This document shows, in pieces, positions 1 to 9,304 of a stretch of DNA of 64,000 nt (position 1 is the stretch's first letter; each line of letters starts with the position of its first letter). Location: positions 434,001 to 498,000 of the forward strand of contig NC_018950.1 in assembly GCF_000304475.1 (NCBI RefSeq), in the 5' to 3' direction. Position numbers and translations under genes: made by a program. The stretch comes from Kazachstania africana CBS 2517 (Eukaryota; Ascomycota; Saccharomycetes; Saccharomycetales; Saccharomycetaceae). The notes below the pieces were generated by a model. That model saw only the letters and a list, made by a program, of their open reading frames with translations. It made no database searches and was not told the DNA's origin.

Positions 1-1961
1 ACAAGACAAATCAATTAAACTGGTCTTTGAATTCTAGAAATTTTGACCTATTTATACCATGTCACTCACAAGATGAGAATGATATAATACAAAACAATCA
101 TTCTTCAAGAAAGATGAGATTATTTAGAAGTAAACCAAATAGATTAAACAGTTATCTAACCGCCCAATGTATCAGAAGTGATATGTTTAACCGCATCAAC
201 AAAGACGATATAGAAACTTTGAAAGCAGGGGACTACGTCTTCGCAATACCAATAGCATTCCATAATCGAATTCCAGAAAGTTTATACTATCCCTCAGCTC
301 GTATAGCATATTTATTGAGATTTGCTTGTTACCTGACCAATAGTGCGTCAAGTTTCTCAACTGCGTCAAATTCTTCATCAAGTTCTATTTCAAGCAATAT
401 CATAACTGGCAATGATACTCTTCTTGATTTCTCTAACGACATTGAAACAGAAGTATTATCGAGTAAGGACAACACTGTGAGTAGTAGTAGTACTAGTTCA
501 ATGTTGAAAAAATTTTCTAAACATTTCAAAAACACAGCAAAACCTAATCCATCGTCAATAGTTAATGGATTGAATTCTCACGAAATATTTTTGGAATATC
601 CACTAAATGTAGTAAGAACTCCTCCGCTTATTTCAATGTCTACAGCAAATAAACCAATCTTTATAAAAAGACTATGGAGTAGTTCCCTAATATATGAGGT
701 TTCATTTCCACAGAAATATGTTCCATTGAATTCCGAAGTGCCAATTAGTATAAAATTGACACCATTAATCAAGGATTTGCAGATCAAAAGGATAAAAGTT
801 AGTGTGGTGGAGAAGATTACATTTTCAAGCAAAAATTACCAAAATAGTTTTGATCAAATCGATGTAGTCAAATATGACATGTACAGTCCATATTATGGTG
901 AAATGTTACTAAGGAGAAGAAAAGAAAGGAATTTACCATTATTAGAAATTAGAACAAAAGTTAGAGGTTCCCAGGCTATAAGAGAAGAAATAGTAAAAAA
1001 CTCAAACAATGAAAATCTGCTATCATACAGTTCAATTAATGATAATGATGATACTTCCAAAAAATATGATATTACAGAACCTATCTCAGTGGAATCAAAA
1101 ATTAAATTTCCAAAGTACAATGATGTGCGTAGAAAATCAGGTAAAATACTACCACCATATGGAATCGACCATTTTTTGGTTAAAACCACCCCAGAAGCAA
1201 ATAATCTAGATCGTAGATTTTCATTACCAACATTGTCACCTTCAACCTCTTCGGCAAACAGAAGTAATCGTAGCAAGAGCATAGCCCAGCTTTTGAACAG
1301 CAGTAAAGCTTCGAATACACCTTCAATCAGTGAATCCATGCCCGACGACTATAATAACGCTACCATTTTCAAATGTGACAATTCAACAGAACGAATAAAT
1401 TTCACAACCAGATTAAACGAACCTAAACGTGGATTATATTTGGATAGCAAGCATTCAGGAAATATAAGATGCAAACATAAGCTGGAAATAATGTTCAGAA
1501 TAAGTAAACCTGACGATCTCGATCGCGCTCGCATGAGACATTTTGAAGTTGTCATTGACACGCCAATATTCCTCATTTCCGATCTCTGTAACCAGGGAAA
1601 TATGGATTTACCATCATATGAACGAAATAGTAGTAGGAATGTCTGCTCCATGTCCCAAAATGAACTATACAATTCACCACCTACCTTTGAAGAAGCAATG
1701 TCGGTACCTGCATCCCCTGAATCGTCACCAAGCATAATATCCAGCAGTACAGAAACGCTAAATGACATGAGGAGACTCAGCTTGGGCACCACAATAAGTA
1801 CAAACACCTTATGGAGTAAAACAAATCCATTTAACAACCTCGACAGGCTTTTAACTGCCGAAGAGGACAATGATGAAGCAATGGAGGATTTCTTCAAGCA
1901 AGGCTATACATTACATGAAGCATTCCCTCCTTCATACGATGAAGCAACCTCCAAATTATAG
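1..1961 (+). CDS. CSR2: CSR2/ECM21-family alpha-arrestin (C-terminal part, cut by window edge)
   Basis: Arrestin-related trafficking adaptor that links the ubiquitin ligase Rsp5 to plasma-membrane transporters for endocytosis. The frame is open from base 3 with no ATG, so the gene continues to the left; about 650 C-terminal residues are visible. Seen: an arrestin-like beta-rich region, long Ser/Asn-rich linkers, and proline-tyrosine motifs near the C-terminus (LPSY at 1608-1619, PPSY at 1926-1937) of the type bound by Rsp5 WW domains. The family role is known; the choice of CSR2 over its paralogue ECM21 rests on synteny, because NTO1 follows directly as in S. cerevisiae YPR030W-YPR031W. Confidence 0.85.
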   Translation, partial: KTNQLNWSLNSRNFDLFIPCHSQDENDIIQNNHSSRKMRLFRSKPNRLNSYLTAQCIRSDMFNRINKDDIETLKAGDYVFAIPIAFHNRIPESLYYPSARIAYLLRFACYLTNSASSFSTASNSSSSSISSNIITGNDTLLDFSNDIETEVLSSKDNTVSSSSTSSMLKKFSKHFKNTAKPNPSSIVNGLNSHEIFLEYPLNVVRTPPLISMSTANKPIFIKRLWSSSLIYEVSFPQKYVPLNSEVPISIKLTPLIKDLQIKRIKVSVVEKITFSSKNYQNSFDQIDVVKYDMYSPYYGEMLLRRRKERNLPLLEIRTKVRGSQAIREEIVKNSNNENLLSYSSINDNDDTSKKYDITEPISVESKIKFPKYNDVRRKSGKILPPYGIDHFLVKTTPEANNLDRRFSLPTLSPSTSSANRSNRSKSIAQLLNSSKASNTPSISESMPDDYNNATIFKCDNSTERINFTTRLNEPKRGLYLDSKHSGNIRCKHKLEIMFRISKPDDLDRARMRHFEVVIDTPIFLISDLCNQGNMDLPSYERNSSRNVCSMSQNELYNSPPTFEEAMSVPASPESSPSIISSSTETLNDMRRLSLGTTISTNTLWSKTNPFNNLDRLLTAEEDNDEAMEDFFKQGYTLHEAFPPSYDEATSKL

Positions 1962-2245
1962 TAATCATTTCCTGCACAATTTATAGAAAATAGACTCTTA
2001 TATATAGCGTGTTCATTTATCACTTTATAATACGTTTAAGAGTATTTTACATATATTAGTTGATCTTGTCATTTGTTTACGTGTGTGTCGTTTTGCCGTT
2101 TTCTGTTCGGCGTTGCGAAGAGGATCGATATGGTAAGGAAGATTTAACTTAGAAAAAACAAACAAAGCACGTATTATGGGCAGTTGTTCAAATCTGAAGA
2201 TTATCAAAAGGACAAGGCCGAATTCTCTGGTAGTCGATTGTGCTC

Positions 2246-4381
2246 ATGATGGTGAGGACATCAAATGATGATGGTCCAAAATTGAGAGAAGAAAAGCATT
2301 TCCAGGACTTTTATCCAACTTTGGAAAAAGATGCATCTTTACCCGTTGTTATAAACAGTTCGAAGAATCATAGGCAGGAGGAAAACGAGATAAGTTATCA
2401 GGACGAATCTCATAAAGTGGGTCTACGGCCGGAAGCTCAATTCAAGGAGCTGATTTTCAATGGCAAGACGTCTCGAGAACCATTGATTATTGAGCCCTCA
2501 CATTCCAGCTCAAGACAATGCAAAATTCCAATTTCTGAACTATGCGCGCCATATAATATGTTAACACCTCTAGAAAGATATAGGAAGAGAAGTAAATTAG
2601 GTATTAATCGTTTCAAAAAACGTACTAAAGTGCAAAAGGATAATTATGTACCTTATTTAACCAGATTTCGTGAAGAACATAACGTTCTATTAGATCCTAA
2701 CGTCATTAAAGCTTTAAATAAGATATCGCCTCTATTCAAAAACTTTCAGATACTGTATGACATGGATGAACAAGACGAGCTCTATCGGACACATTTAAAT
2801 CTGCTATATTCAAGTGCTAAGTTAACTGAATTACACTTTGAAACAATAATAACCATTCTAGAAATACTGTGGTTCAATTTCCAATCAGAATTACCCATTC
2901 CAGATCCTCCTCCTGCACCACATGATCAACTTTGTTCTATTTGTAATCAAGAAGAAACTCCAAACAATAATATAGTATTTTGTGATAGATGTAATATCGC
3001 TGTACATCAAGATTGTTACGGTATTATATTCATACCACCAGGTCCCTGGCTTTGTAGATCATGTCTCCAAGGAAAATCTAGAGCCTCTAGTTCACACTGT
3101 TCCGTATGTACAGATGTCAGCGGTCCTTTAAAGCAGACATATTGCGGAGCCTGGGTTCATGTATGGTGTGCCATTTGGATCTCAGAACTTTGCTTTGGTA
3201 ATTGGCATTATCTAGAACCGGTAGAAGGTCTAGAAAGGATACCCAACTCAAGATGGAGGTTAAATTGTATAGTTTGCAAGATGAAAGGGGGTGCATGTAT
3301 ACAGTGTTGTAATAAAAACTGTTTTGTTGCATATCATGTTACATGTGCCAGAAAGGCTGGATTTTTCATGACCCCCATCAAAACTGGTGCAATCGCTGAA
3401 ATGGCCCTAGATTCCGGTAAACTTGAAAGCTTCTGTGATAGGCATTCTCCAAGAGGCTGGCCCAATGCCACGAGTAGGATCCCTTACGTTAGAGAAGAGA
3501 TTGTCAAAGCTAACTCCGAAGTTACAAAGAATAAGGAAAACTTTGATACCGTAATAGCGCCCCATGCGTTCTCCGAAGTTTTGCAACATGTTTTCAAGGT
3601 ATTTCATGTATCAGCAAAAGTCAGAGAACCCATGAGTTTTGATTTTTGTAGGTACTGGTCGATGAAAAGAGAGGCAAGACAGGGTACTCCCCTTATCGAT
3701 GTTTCATTTGATCAAATTTATGCCTATAATTTACTTGATGACCATCATATACAAGGCAGACTTTCGTTTATTGAGACTTTAGCGAATGATCTTTCTAAGT
3801 TAAAGAGTATTGCAGCATTAGTGACTAAGAGGACTCAAACTAGCATTAAATTAGTGGAAGCAGAATCTACTTTGAAAGAAGCAACGAATAACCATCAAAA
3901 ATATCTGATGAAAAATTTGCTTTTAGACAAGTTAATCGAAACGAATTCATTCAAATCTGTGGAGAATGCATTGAAAGATGGAGATGAAAACTTAAAGATT
4001 TTATTGAAATGTAGAAGTGCCGACTATGAGAACTTGAATTCATTGAGAAGTTCCCTGGAAACGTTATTCGATAATATAGAACACTCCGCCACAGCAACTA
4101 GACTTCTTCATCATAGTGCAATAAAATTAAAGGAAGAATTCGAAAAATTAGCAGATCCGAAGATATTTTCCGAACTTGAATCTCTTTTAGAAAACGACAT
4201 CAAATCTATTGAACAAGGAAAGCAACTTGAACCTTTACAAGTTGTTCCTGATTTGATGGAAATGGATGAATTGAGTGACGTTGAAGATTTGAACGAAAGG
4301 GAGACAGCCTATTTGCATTTTCTTATTAGGACGAAAAAAAGAGGGCGTCCAAAAGTGGTCCCTCCTCCATGGGAGACTTAA
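2246..4381 (+). CDS. NTO1: NTO1, PHD-finger subunit of the NuA3 histone acetyltransferase
   Basis: Nuclear BRPF-like scaffold of NuA3, the Sas3 complex that acetylates histone H3 Lys14 and reads methylated H3. The 711-residue protein has an enhancer-of-polycomb-like region (about 75-215), then a PHD finger beginning near residue 229 (Cys-x2-Cys ... His-x2-Cys series), a zinc knuckle and an extended PHD domain ending near residue 400. The C-terminal half looks alpha-helical, and a short basic AT-hook-like stretch (RGRP) lies just before the stop. The start is the first of two adjacent ATGs (2246, 2249); an in-frame GTG at 2240 is not expected to be used. Synteny matches YPR031W. Confidence 0.95.
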   Translation: MMVRTSNDDGPKLREEKHFQDFYPTLEKDASLPVVINSSKNHRQEENEISYQDESHKVGLRPEAQFKELIFNGKTSREPLIIEPSHSSSRQCKIPISELCAPYNMLTPLERYRKRSKLGINRFKKRTKVQKDNYVPYLTRFREEHNVLLDPNVIKALNKISPLFKNFQILYDMDEQDELYRTHLNLLYSSAKLTELHFETIITILEILWFNFQSELPIPDPPPAPHDQLCSICNQEETPNNNIVFCDRCNIAVHQDCYGIIFIPPGPWLCRSCLQGKSRASSSHCSVCTDVSGPLKQTYCGAWVHVWCAIWISELCFGNWHYLEPVEGLERIPNSRWRLNCIVCKMKGGACIQCCNKNCFVAYHVTCARKAGFFMTPIKTGAIAEMALDSGKLESFCDRHSPRGWPNATSRIPYVREEIVKANSEVTKNKENFDTVIAPHAFSEVLQHVFKVFHVSAKVREPMSFDFCRYWSMKREARQGTPLIDVSFDQIYAYNLLDDHHIQGRLSFIETLANDLSKLKSIAALVTKRTQTSIKLVEAESTLKEATNNHQKYLMKNLLLDKLIETNSFKSVENALKDGDENLKILLKCRSADYENLNSLRSSLETLFDNIEHSATATRLLHHSAIKLKEEFEKLADPKIFSELESLLENDIKSIEQGKQLEPLQVVPDLMEMDELSDVEDLNERETAYLHFLIRTKKRGRPKVVPPPWET

Positions 4382-4633
4382 TTTTCTAATTTTTTTTTTC
4401 ACTAATAAAATTATCGAACTTTATTATCATAATTATATCAAAATACTCTTGCATTTTATTAAAAAGCCTAACGAGGTAACACAATTATTCACCAAATAGG
4501 TAGTTGTATTATTTATATAAGTGTTGTAACAATTAGAATTATTTTTTTAAAATATCATTTTTTATTAGAAAAGTCCTTTATTATTTACATAGAAATACGA
4601 AATTGTATATATCCCAAAAATATAATATTAAAA

Positions 4634-4741
4634 TTAAGCGATAACACAAACTGGATCCCAGACACCACTGGAAACCATGTAGTTGTCCTTCTTTTCAGAA
4701 GAGTTGTCTTTTTGGGTGGCAGAAGTAGAAGTTGGTTGCAT
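4634..4741 (-). CDS. MFA: a-factor mating pheromone precursor (35 aa)
   Basis: Precursor of the farnesylated a-factor secreted by MATa cells through the Ste6 transporter and sensed by Ste3 on MATalpha cells. It begins MQPTSTSATQ, has the processing context SSEKKDN immediately before a Tyr, and ends in the CaaX box CVIA. By analogy with S. cerevisiae (cleavage between Asn and Tyr, removal of VIA, farnesylation and methylation of Cys) the mature peptide would be YMVSSGVWDPVC, 12 residues as in S. cerevisiae, sharing Tyr1, WDP and Cys12 but differing through the middle. A TATA element (4791-4800, minus strand) and an alpha2-Mcm1 operator (4997-5023) lie upstream. It occupies the NTO1-HTS1 interval where S. 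cerevisiae has SRO7. Processing is inferred; gene identity is strongly supported by CaaX, WDP and KKDN together. Confidence 0.95.
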   Translation of the reverse strand: MQPTSTSATQKDNSSEKKDNYMVSSGVWDPVCVIA

Positions 4742-4790
4742 TGTTAATTGATTTGTTGTTGTTGTTATTGTTGTTGTTGTTTTGTTGATG

Positions 4791-4800
4791 GTTTTATATA
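4791..4800 (-). promoter_or_regulatory. TATA box of the a-factor gene
   Basis: On the minus strand this reads TATATAAAAC, about 50 bp upstream of the pheromone ATG. The sequence between is CAA-rich, typical of a yeast 5' leader. Confidence 0.6.
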
Positions 4801-4994
4801 ATGGATAGAAGAAGACTTGAGAAAACTAATTCAGATAACTTCAAATATTGTGGCCTTTTATATGTTTCTTCTAGCACAAGAATAGCTCTAATGAACCGTC
4901 CATGCCCCTTTAGCTATAAACCTCATTATCTATCGTGGCTCACGGATTACCACGACAGTATTACCTTGGTTTCATTACTTTACTGTCATCGGCC

Positions 4995-5023
4995 CGTGTA
5001 ATTTTCCTAATACGGTAATTACA
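4995..5023 (-). promoter_or_regulatory. a-specific-gene operator (alpha2-Mcm1-alpha2)
   Basis: On the plus strand a left half-site TGTAATT (4997-5003) and a right half-site AATTACA (5017-5023) flank a Mcm1-like core, TTTCCTAATACGGTAA. The outer span is 27 bp, the same geometry as the S. cerevisiae STE6-type operator. In that system alpha2 with Mcm1 represses a-specific genes in alpha and diploid cells, and Mcm1 activates them in a cells. It lies about 256 bp upstream of the a-factor ATG. Confidence 0.85.
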
Positions 5024-5137
5024 AGAGTTTCAGAAATATAAACTATGCTAGTACGGCAAGCCCCATTGTGAAAAAAAAGCAACCAGATTAGACTTTGCTT
5101 AGACGTTTCCTTCAATAAGGTGATCATATAGTAAATC

Positions 5138-5144
5138 TGAAACA
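5138..5144 (+). promoter_or_regulatory. Candidate pheromone response element
   Basis: TGAAACA matches the core of the Ste12 pheromone response element. Partial matches also lie at 4970-4975 (ATGAAA on the minus strand) and near 5027. They sit in the a-factor promoter, where pheromone induction is expected, but single 7-mers occur by chance. Confidence 0.4.
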
Positions 5145-5445
5145 TGCAATTGCCCTTACCTCAAATAATTAATGACAGTTTAGGAAAAAAACCAAGAGAA
5201 GATGACTGCTCTTTGGAACATTGAGGTTTATAACCTTGATGATTAGTTCAGAGAAGCAAGTAGTAGAGTACAGTCTTAATTTTTATATTCTTTTAGGATT
5301 TTTTTATGGTTAAGTTGTGTAAGATATTAGTTGTAATATCTTGGAATCAATCTTCATACCACTCATAATTCTTAAAAAATTAGTGTACAGAGAATTTACA
5401 TATTATGTACAAAGTTTATAAAAAAATATGCAATTAAAATTCTTT

Positions 5446-7044
5446 TTACAAACCTCTAATTAAACGAGTAACTTCATTAACTCCGTCTTCATGAACTTCA
5501 GATAATTTTTGTTTTACAACACTGACAAAGTCAGCAGCATCAACAAGTTCACCATCATCATCAGCAAATTCTGGACCCAATCTCTTGACACGTAATTTGT
5601 TTTCTAGGTACTCTTCTTTTCCTAAAATGACGGCTACTGAAGCACCACACTTTTCTGCAGCTTCAAATTGCTTTCTTGGGTTAGCCTTAGCCTTATAAAC
5701 GTATTCGGTTTCAATACCAGCATCCCATAGTTGTTTGGTAACCTTCATTCTTTCTGGTAAGTAACCATTCCAGTCTTTACCACCACCAAAGGCCATAACG
5801 AAGACTTGTGTGCTAGTTGGCTTAATGTTGGAAGATGCATTTATTCTTTGTTTGATTAAAGAGAAAATTCTTTCGACACCAAAAGAGATACCGATACATG
5901 GAATTTGAGCGGATTTTTTACCAGATGCCTGGGCAAACATGTTAACTAAGTTATCGTAACGACCACCGGCAGCAATGGAACCGACGCCAACGTATTCTGA
6001 AGCATCTTCGCTGTTCTTAGATTTCTTCTTCAAATCGGTCGCATTTTCTGGTGGAGCAGAAGCTTCAGTGACAGCTTCATAGATTAAACCAGTATAATAA
6101 TCTAAACCTCTAGCTAAGGATAAATCGAAAGAAATGAAATCTTCAATGGCAAAAGCTTCAGCATATTTGATCAAAGTAGCAATTTCATCTAAACCTTCCT
6201 TTGCTAGTTCATTAGAAGTAATAGCTTCATCCTTAGATAAAAGTTCATGAACTTCTTTCAATGAACCATTCAATTTAACGTATTCCCCAATCTTATCTGC
6301 AGTTTCTTCGGTTTGACCTTTTTCCTCGGTTATTTCCTTCTTAACTGCTTCCCATGGTGATTTATCCAATTTGTCAACTGCGGATGAAATTTTTCTAACG
6401 TCTTCATCTTTAACACCAGATATTTTAAAAATACCATCTAAGATTTTTCTGTGATTTAATTTGATTTTGAAGTCTTGAATGCCTAATTTGGTCAAACCTT
6501 CGACTAAAATTGCTAGGACTTCAGCATCTGGGACCATACTTTCATAAGTACCTGCAATATCGAAATCACATTGATAAAATTCTCTCATTCTACCTTTAGT
6601 CATAGCTGGTTGATCTCTTCTGTAAACCTTTGCGATGTGGTACCTCTTAATATTTTGAATATTGTTCATTGCCACGAATCTTGCGAATGGGACAGTTAAA
6701 TCGTAACGTAATGAAGTAAGTTCACCACCTTGATCTTCTAAGTTGTAGATCAATTTTGAATCTTCACCATATTTACCCGCTAAGATATCACGTAATTCGA
6801 AGACCGGGGTATCAATAGTAACGGCACCGTGACGTTTGAATAAACCGGATAAAGTGGAGAAAATGGCTTCTCTGATAACCATATCGGTATCAGCCCAATC
6901 TTTGGTACCTTTTGGAGTCTTTAAGGAGACTTGCAATTTGGATTTCTTTGGGGCCTTAACGGCTTGTGGTACAGGCACTTCTTGTGACATGAGTATGAAA
7001 CGTTTGCTTGCTCTTGTAATTACGCCTAAGACTCGATTGAGCAT
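5446..7044 (-). CDS. HTS1: HTS1, histidyl-tRNA synthetase (mitochondrial and cytosolic forms)
   Basis: Charges tRNA-His. Class II synthetase of 532 residues with motif 2 (about 135-162, including [20 protein letters not shown]), the histidine-specific [10 protein letters not shown] (about 310-319), the GGRYDNL element and a C-terminal anticodon-binding domain. Two in-frame ATGs stand out: the first at 7044 gives an N-terminus rich in Arg, Lys and Ser with no acid residues, resembling a mitochondrial presequence; the second at 6990 (residue 19) starts a cytosolic form of 514 residues. S. cerevisiae HTS1 encodes both forms in this way. It diverges from ARP7 as in YPR033C-YPR034W. Confidence 0.97.
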   Translation of the reverse strand: MLNRVLGVITRASKRFILMSQEVPVPQAVKAPKKSKLQVSLKTPKGTKDWADTDMVIREAIFSTLSGLFKRHGAVTIDTPVFELRDILAGKYGEDSKLIYNLEDQGGELTSLRYDLTVPFARFVAMNNIQNIKRYHIAKVYRRDQPAMTKGRMREFYQCDFDIAGTYESMVPDAEVLAILVEGLTKLGIQDFKIKLNHRKILDGIFKISGVKDEDVRKISSAVDKLDKSPWEAVKKEITEEKGQTEETADKIGEYVKLNGSLKEVHELLSKDEAITSNELAKEGLDEIATLIKYAEAFAIEDFISFDLSLARGLDYYTGLIYEAVTEASAPPENATDLKKKSKNSEDASEYVGVGSIAAGGRYDNLVNMFAQASGKKSAQIPCIGISFGVERIFSLIKQRINASSNIKPTSTQVFVMAFGGGKDWNGYLPERMKVTKQLWDAGIETEYVYKAKANPRKQFEAAEKCGASVAVILGKEEYLENKLRVKRLGPEFADDDGELVDAADFVSVVKQKLSEVHEDGVNEVTRLIRGL

Positions 7045-7831
7045 CGAGGAATCAGGAAAGATTCCATATATATATGAGTGAAATTTTTCGACGGTTCAAT
7101 TTTTCCAGAGTGCCAAAAAACGAAAAAAGAAAATTAGCGTATTGGAAAAGAAGTCATCTTTTTGTACGTCATATTAAAGTCACGTGAACACATATGCCAC
7201 CTAGTAGTAGCGCGAGGCACATGCTCAAATATTGGTCATACTGGGACTAGTAGAAGCCTGATGGCAATGGAGAGACGACCAATCTTTGTTGGCCAGGCAG
7301 TTCTCATGTGTATTGGCCAGGTAGCTCTCTCCTGTTTCTTGGCTTTTCTATTGCAGCCATGAGTTGCTTCTCGCTAGAAAGGTGTAGTCCAGCCACATAG
7401 GATCCGGTTTGTCACTGAACCGTGGTAACCGCTGGACAAGAGCATGCTTTTTGTTCCTTTGAAGGGTATTTCCTGCTGAGCGGCTAAGTCCCATGACTGA
7501 TCTTCTTCCCATGCACGTCCCAGTTGTTTCTTCGTGACAGTCCTCCCAGTTGTTTGCTCTGTTGCACTCTTTAAGACCATACCCCTATGAACACTGTGCT
7601 GGATGAACAACTGTCAAGTTCTTGAGTTGTATTTCCCTTCCACCTGCCTTTAAGACTTTGAATTGTTGGCGGCAGTTTTAAATCACAACCGGGTAACGTC
7701 TCGCGAGAGATTCAAGTTCCAAGCGCAACATGGTTAGTAAAAAAAAAAAACATACACTGGTTGAAAGAAACAGTATACGAAAATGGAAACACACGGTAAA
7801 AGTTTAATAGTTCAAAACCACGATTTAGAAG
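7045..7831. other. HTS1-ARP7 divergent intergenic region
   Basis: This stretch of 787 bp holds no gene I can support. It contains CACGTG near 7181 on the HTS1 side, imperfect direct repeats (TTGGCCAGGCAGTTCTC near 7290 and TTGGCCAGGTAGCTCTC near 7312; CCCAGTTGTTT twice near 7521 and 7549), and a Reb1-like site plus palindrome close to ARP7. Confidence 0.6.
7689..7708 (+). promoter_or_regulatory. Reb1-like site next to a TCTCGCGAGA palindrome
   Basis: CCGGGTAA (7689-7696) matches the Reb1 core. It is followed after two bases by the perfect 10-bp palindrome TCTCGCGAGA (7699-7708). They lie about 125-145 bp upstream of the ARP7 ATG, where yeast general regulatory factors keep promoters nucleosome-free. 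Confidence 0.6.
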
Positions 7832-9304
7832 ATGAATTCTCAGAGAAAGTGCGTTGTCATAAAGAATGGCTCACATACTACAGTTGCTGGGTTCAGTAAT
7901 ACAGAGCTACCACAGTGTATTTTACCTTCGAGTTATATAAAGCGTGACGATGAATATATCTTTGGGAAGATAGATATGCTAGAAGTTGCTAGTGAGAGGG
8001 ACGCTGCGAAGAAAGGCGAAGTTTACACAATAATTGATGAAAATGGTGTTCCATACAATTGGGAAGCTTTAGAGAGACAATGGAAGTATATCTTTGAAAA
8101 TGAATTGAAATGTAAATCCGATGAATTTCCATTGGTGATCACTGTACCAATTATGAAAGATGCTGTGGCATTGAGAGTCATGGAGAGATATTTTGACTTG
8201 GCTTTTAATAAGTTCAATGTGCCCGTTTTACAAGTTATAATTGAACCTTTAGCAATTGCGTTATCAATGGGTAAAAGTTCTGCTTTAGTCGTGGACCTAG
8301 GATCTTCCAGTTGTAATGTTACTCCAGTTATAGACGGTACTGTAGCTAAGAATAGTGTACTAAAGAGCAAATATGCGGGAGATTTCTTAGATTATCAAAT
8401 TTATGAAAAATTAAAATCTAAAATTGAGACTGATGAAGAAGGTGATATTGATACAGGCATGAAAACTTCTACTGACGTTTGGTTAGATTCTAGTACATGG
8501 ATTCAAGAATTTAAATCTACAATGCTACAAGTTAGTGACAAGGATTTACTGGAATTAGAAAGATATTATAAAGAACAAGCTGAATTGTATATCAAACAAC
8601 AGGAAGAATTACAAAAATATCAAAATATTACATCTGCCAACGGTAACATCATGACCACATTAAATCCTGCTACGATAGCATCAATAAATACTAATAATCC
8701 ATTGACTGTCAAGAAACATTTTCTTTTCAAGCCGAAAAACAGGACAGTTACTATGGAAACACGTGAATGCTTTGCAATGTCAGAATATTTATTTAATCCA
8801 CAGTTAGCCAACGAGAATTTTTCCTCAGAGGATGGATTAGGTGAGATTATTGGTAAATCTATAAAGAAAGCTGCGGCAAGTATAAGTTCTAGTGGAGTGA
8901 ATACATTAGGTAGTGCTGGAGCAGCAATGACATTACAAGGGTTGAAACGTTCCCAAATGAATGGTAGTAGTACTAGTAATTCTAGTGGTAATGAGAATAG
9001 TGCTGCTACTACAGCAAGCTCAACTACGCCTGAGCAGATATATTCTACTCTTTTAACCAATGTTATTATAACAGGATCAACGTCACTAATTTCTGGAATG
9101 GAACAAAGAATCATAAAAGAATTATCTATACGATTCCCACAGTATAAACTGACTACGTTTGCCAACCAAATTATGATGGATCGTAGAATCGAAGGATGGA
9201 TTGCAGCAACGTCCATGGCTAATTTACCATCATGGGAATTAGGTAAATGGTATTCAAAAGAAGATTATGAATTACAGAAGAAAAACTCATTGAAACAGAA
9301 ATGA
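7832..9304 (+). CDS. ARP7: ARP7, actin-related protein of SWI/SNF and RSC
   Basis: Nuclear actin-related protein that pairs with Arp9 on the HSA helix of the Snf2 or Sth1 ATPase in chromatin-remodelling complexes. The 490-residue protein keeps the actin fold: an N-terminal strand-turn, the ITVPIMKDA segment, and a degenerate phosphate loop VVDLGSSSCNVTP (about 152-164). A Ser/Asn/Thr-rich insertion (about 370-410) is characteristic of fast-diverging Arps. The ATG at 7832 is the first in frame. Its position between HTS1 and GLN1 matches YPR034W. Confidence 0.95.
   Translation: MNSQRKCVVIKNGSHTTVAGFSNTELPQCILPSSYIKRDDEYIFGKIDMLEVASERDAAKKGEVYTIIDENGVPYNWEALERQWKYIFENELKCKSDEFPLVITVPIMKDAVALRVMERYFDLAFNKFNVPVLQVIIEPLAIALSMGKSSALVVDLGSSSCNVTPVIDGTVAKNSVLKSKYAGDFLDYQIYEKLKSKIETDEEGDIDTGMKTSTDVWLDSSTWIQEFKSTMLQVSDKDLLELERYYKEQAELYIKQQEELQKYQNITSANGNIMTTLNPATIASINTNNPLTVKKHFLFKPKNRTVTMETRECFAMSEYLFNPQLANENFSSEDGLGEIIGKSIKKAAASISSSGVNTLGSAGAAMTLQGLKRSQMNGSSTSNSSGNENSAATTASSTTPEQIYSTLLTNVIITGSTSLISGMEQRIIKELSIRFPQYKLTTFANQIMMDRRIEGWIAATSMANLPSWELGKWYSKEDYELQKKNSLKQK

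Noticed and set aside
4801..5001. 66-codon plus-strand frame upstream of the a-factor gene
   Set aside because: It lies across the a-factor promoter and operator; protein composition is not convincing.
7374..7610. 78-codon minus-strand frame between HTS1 and ARP7
   Set aside because: No similarity I recognise, and it covers a direct-repeat region. No support as a gene.
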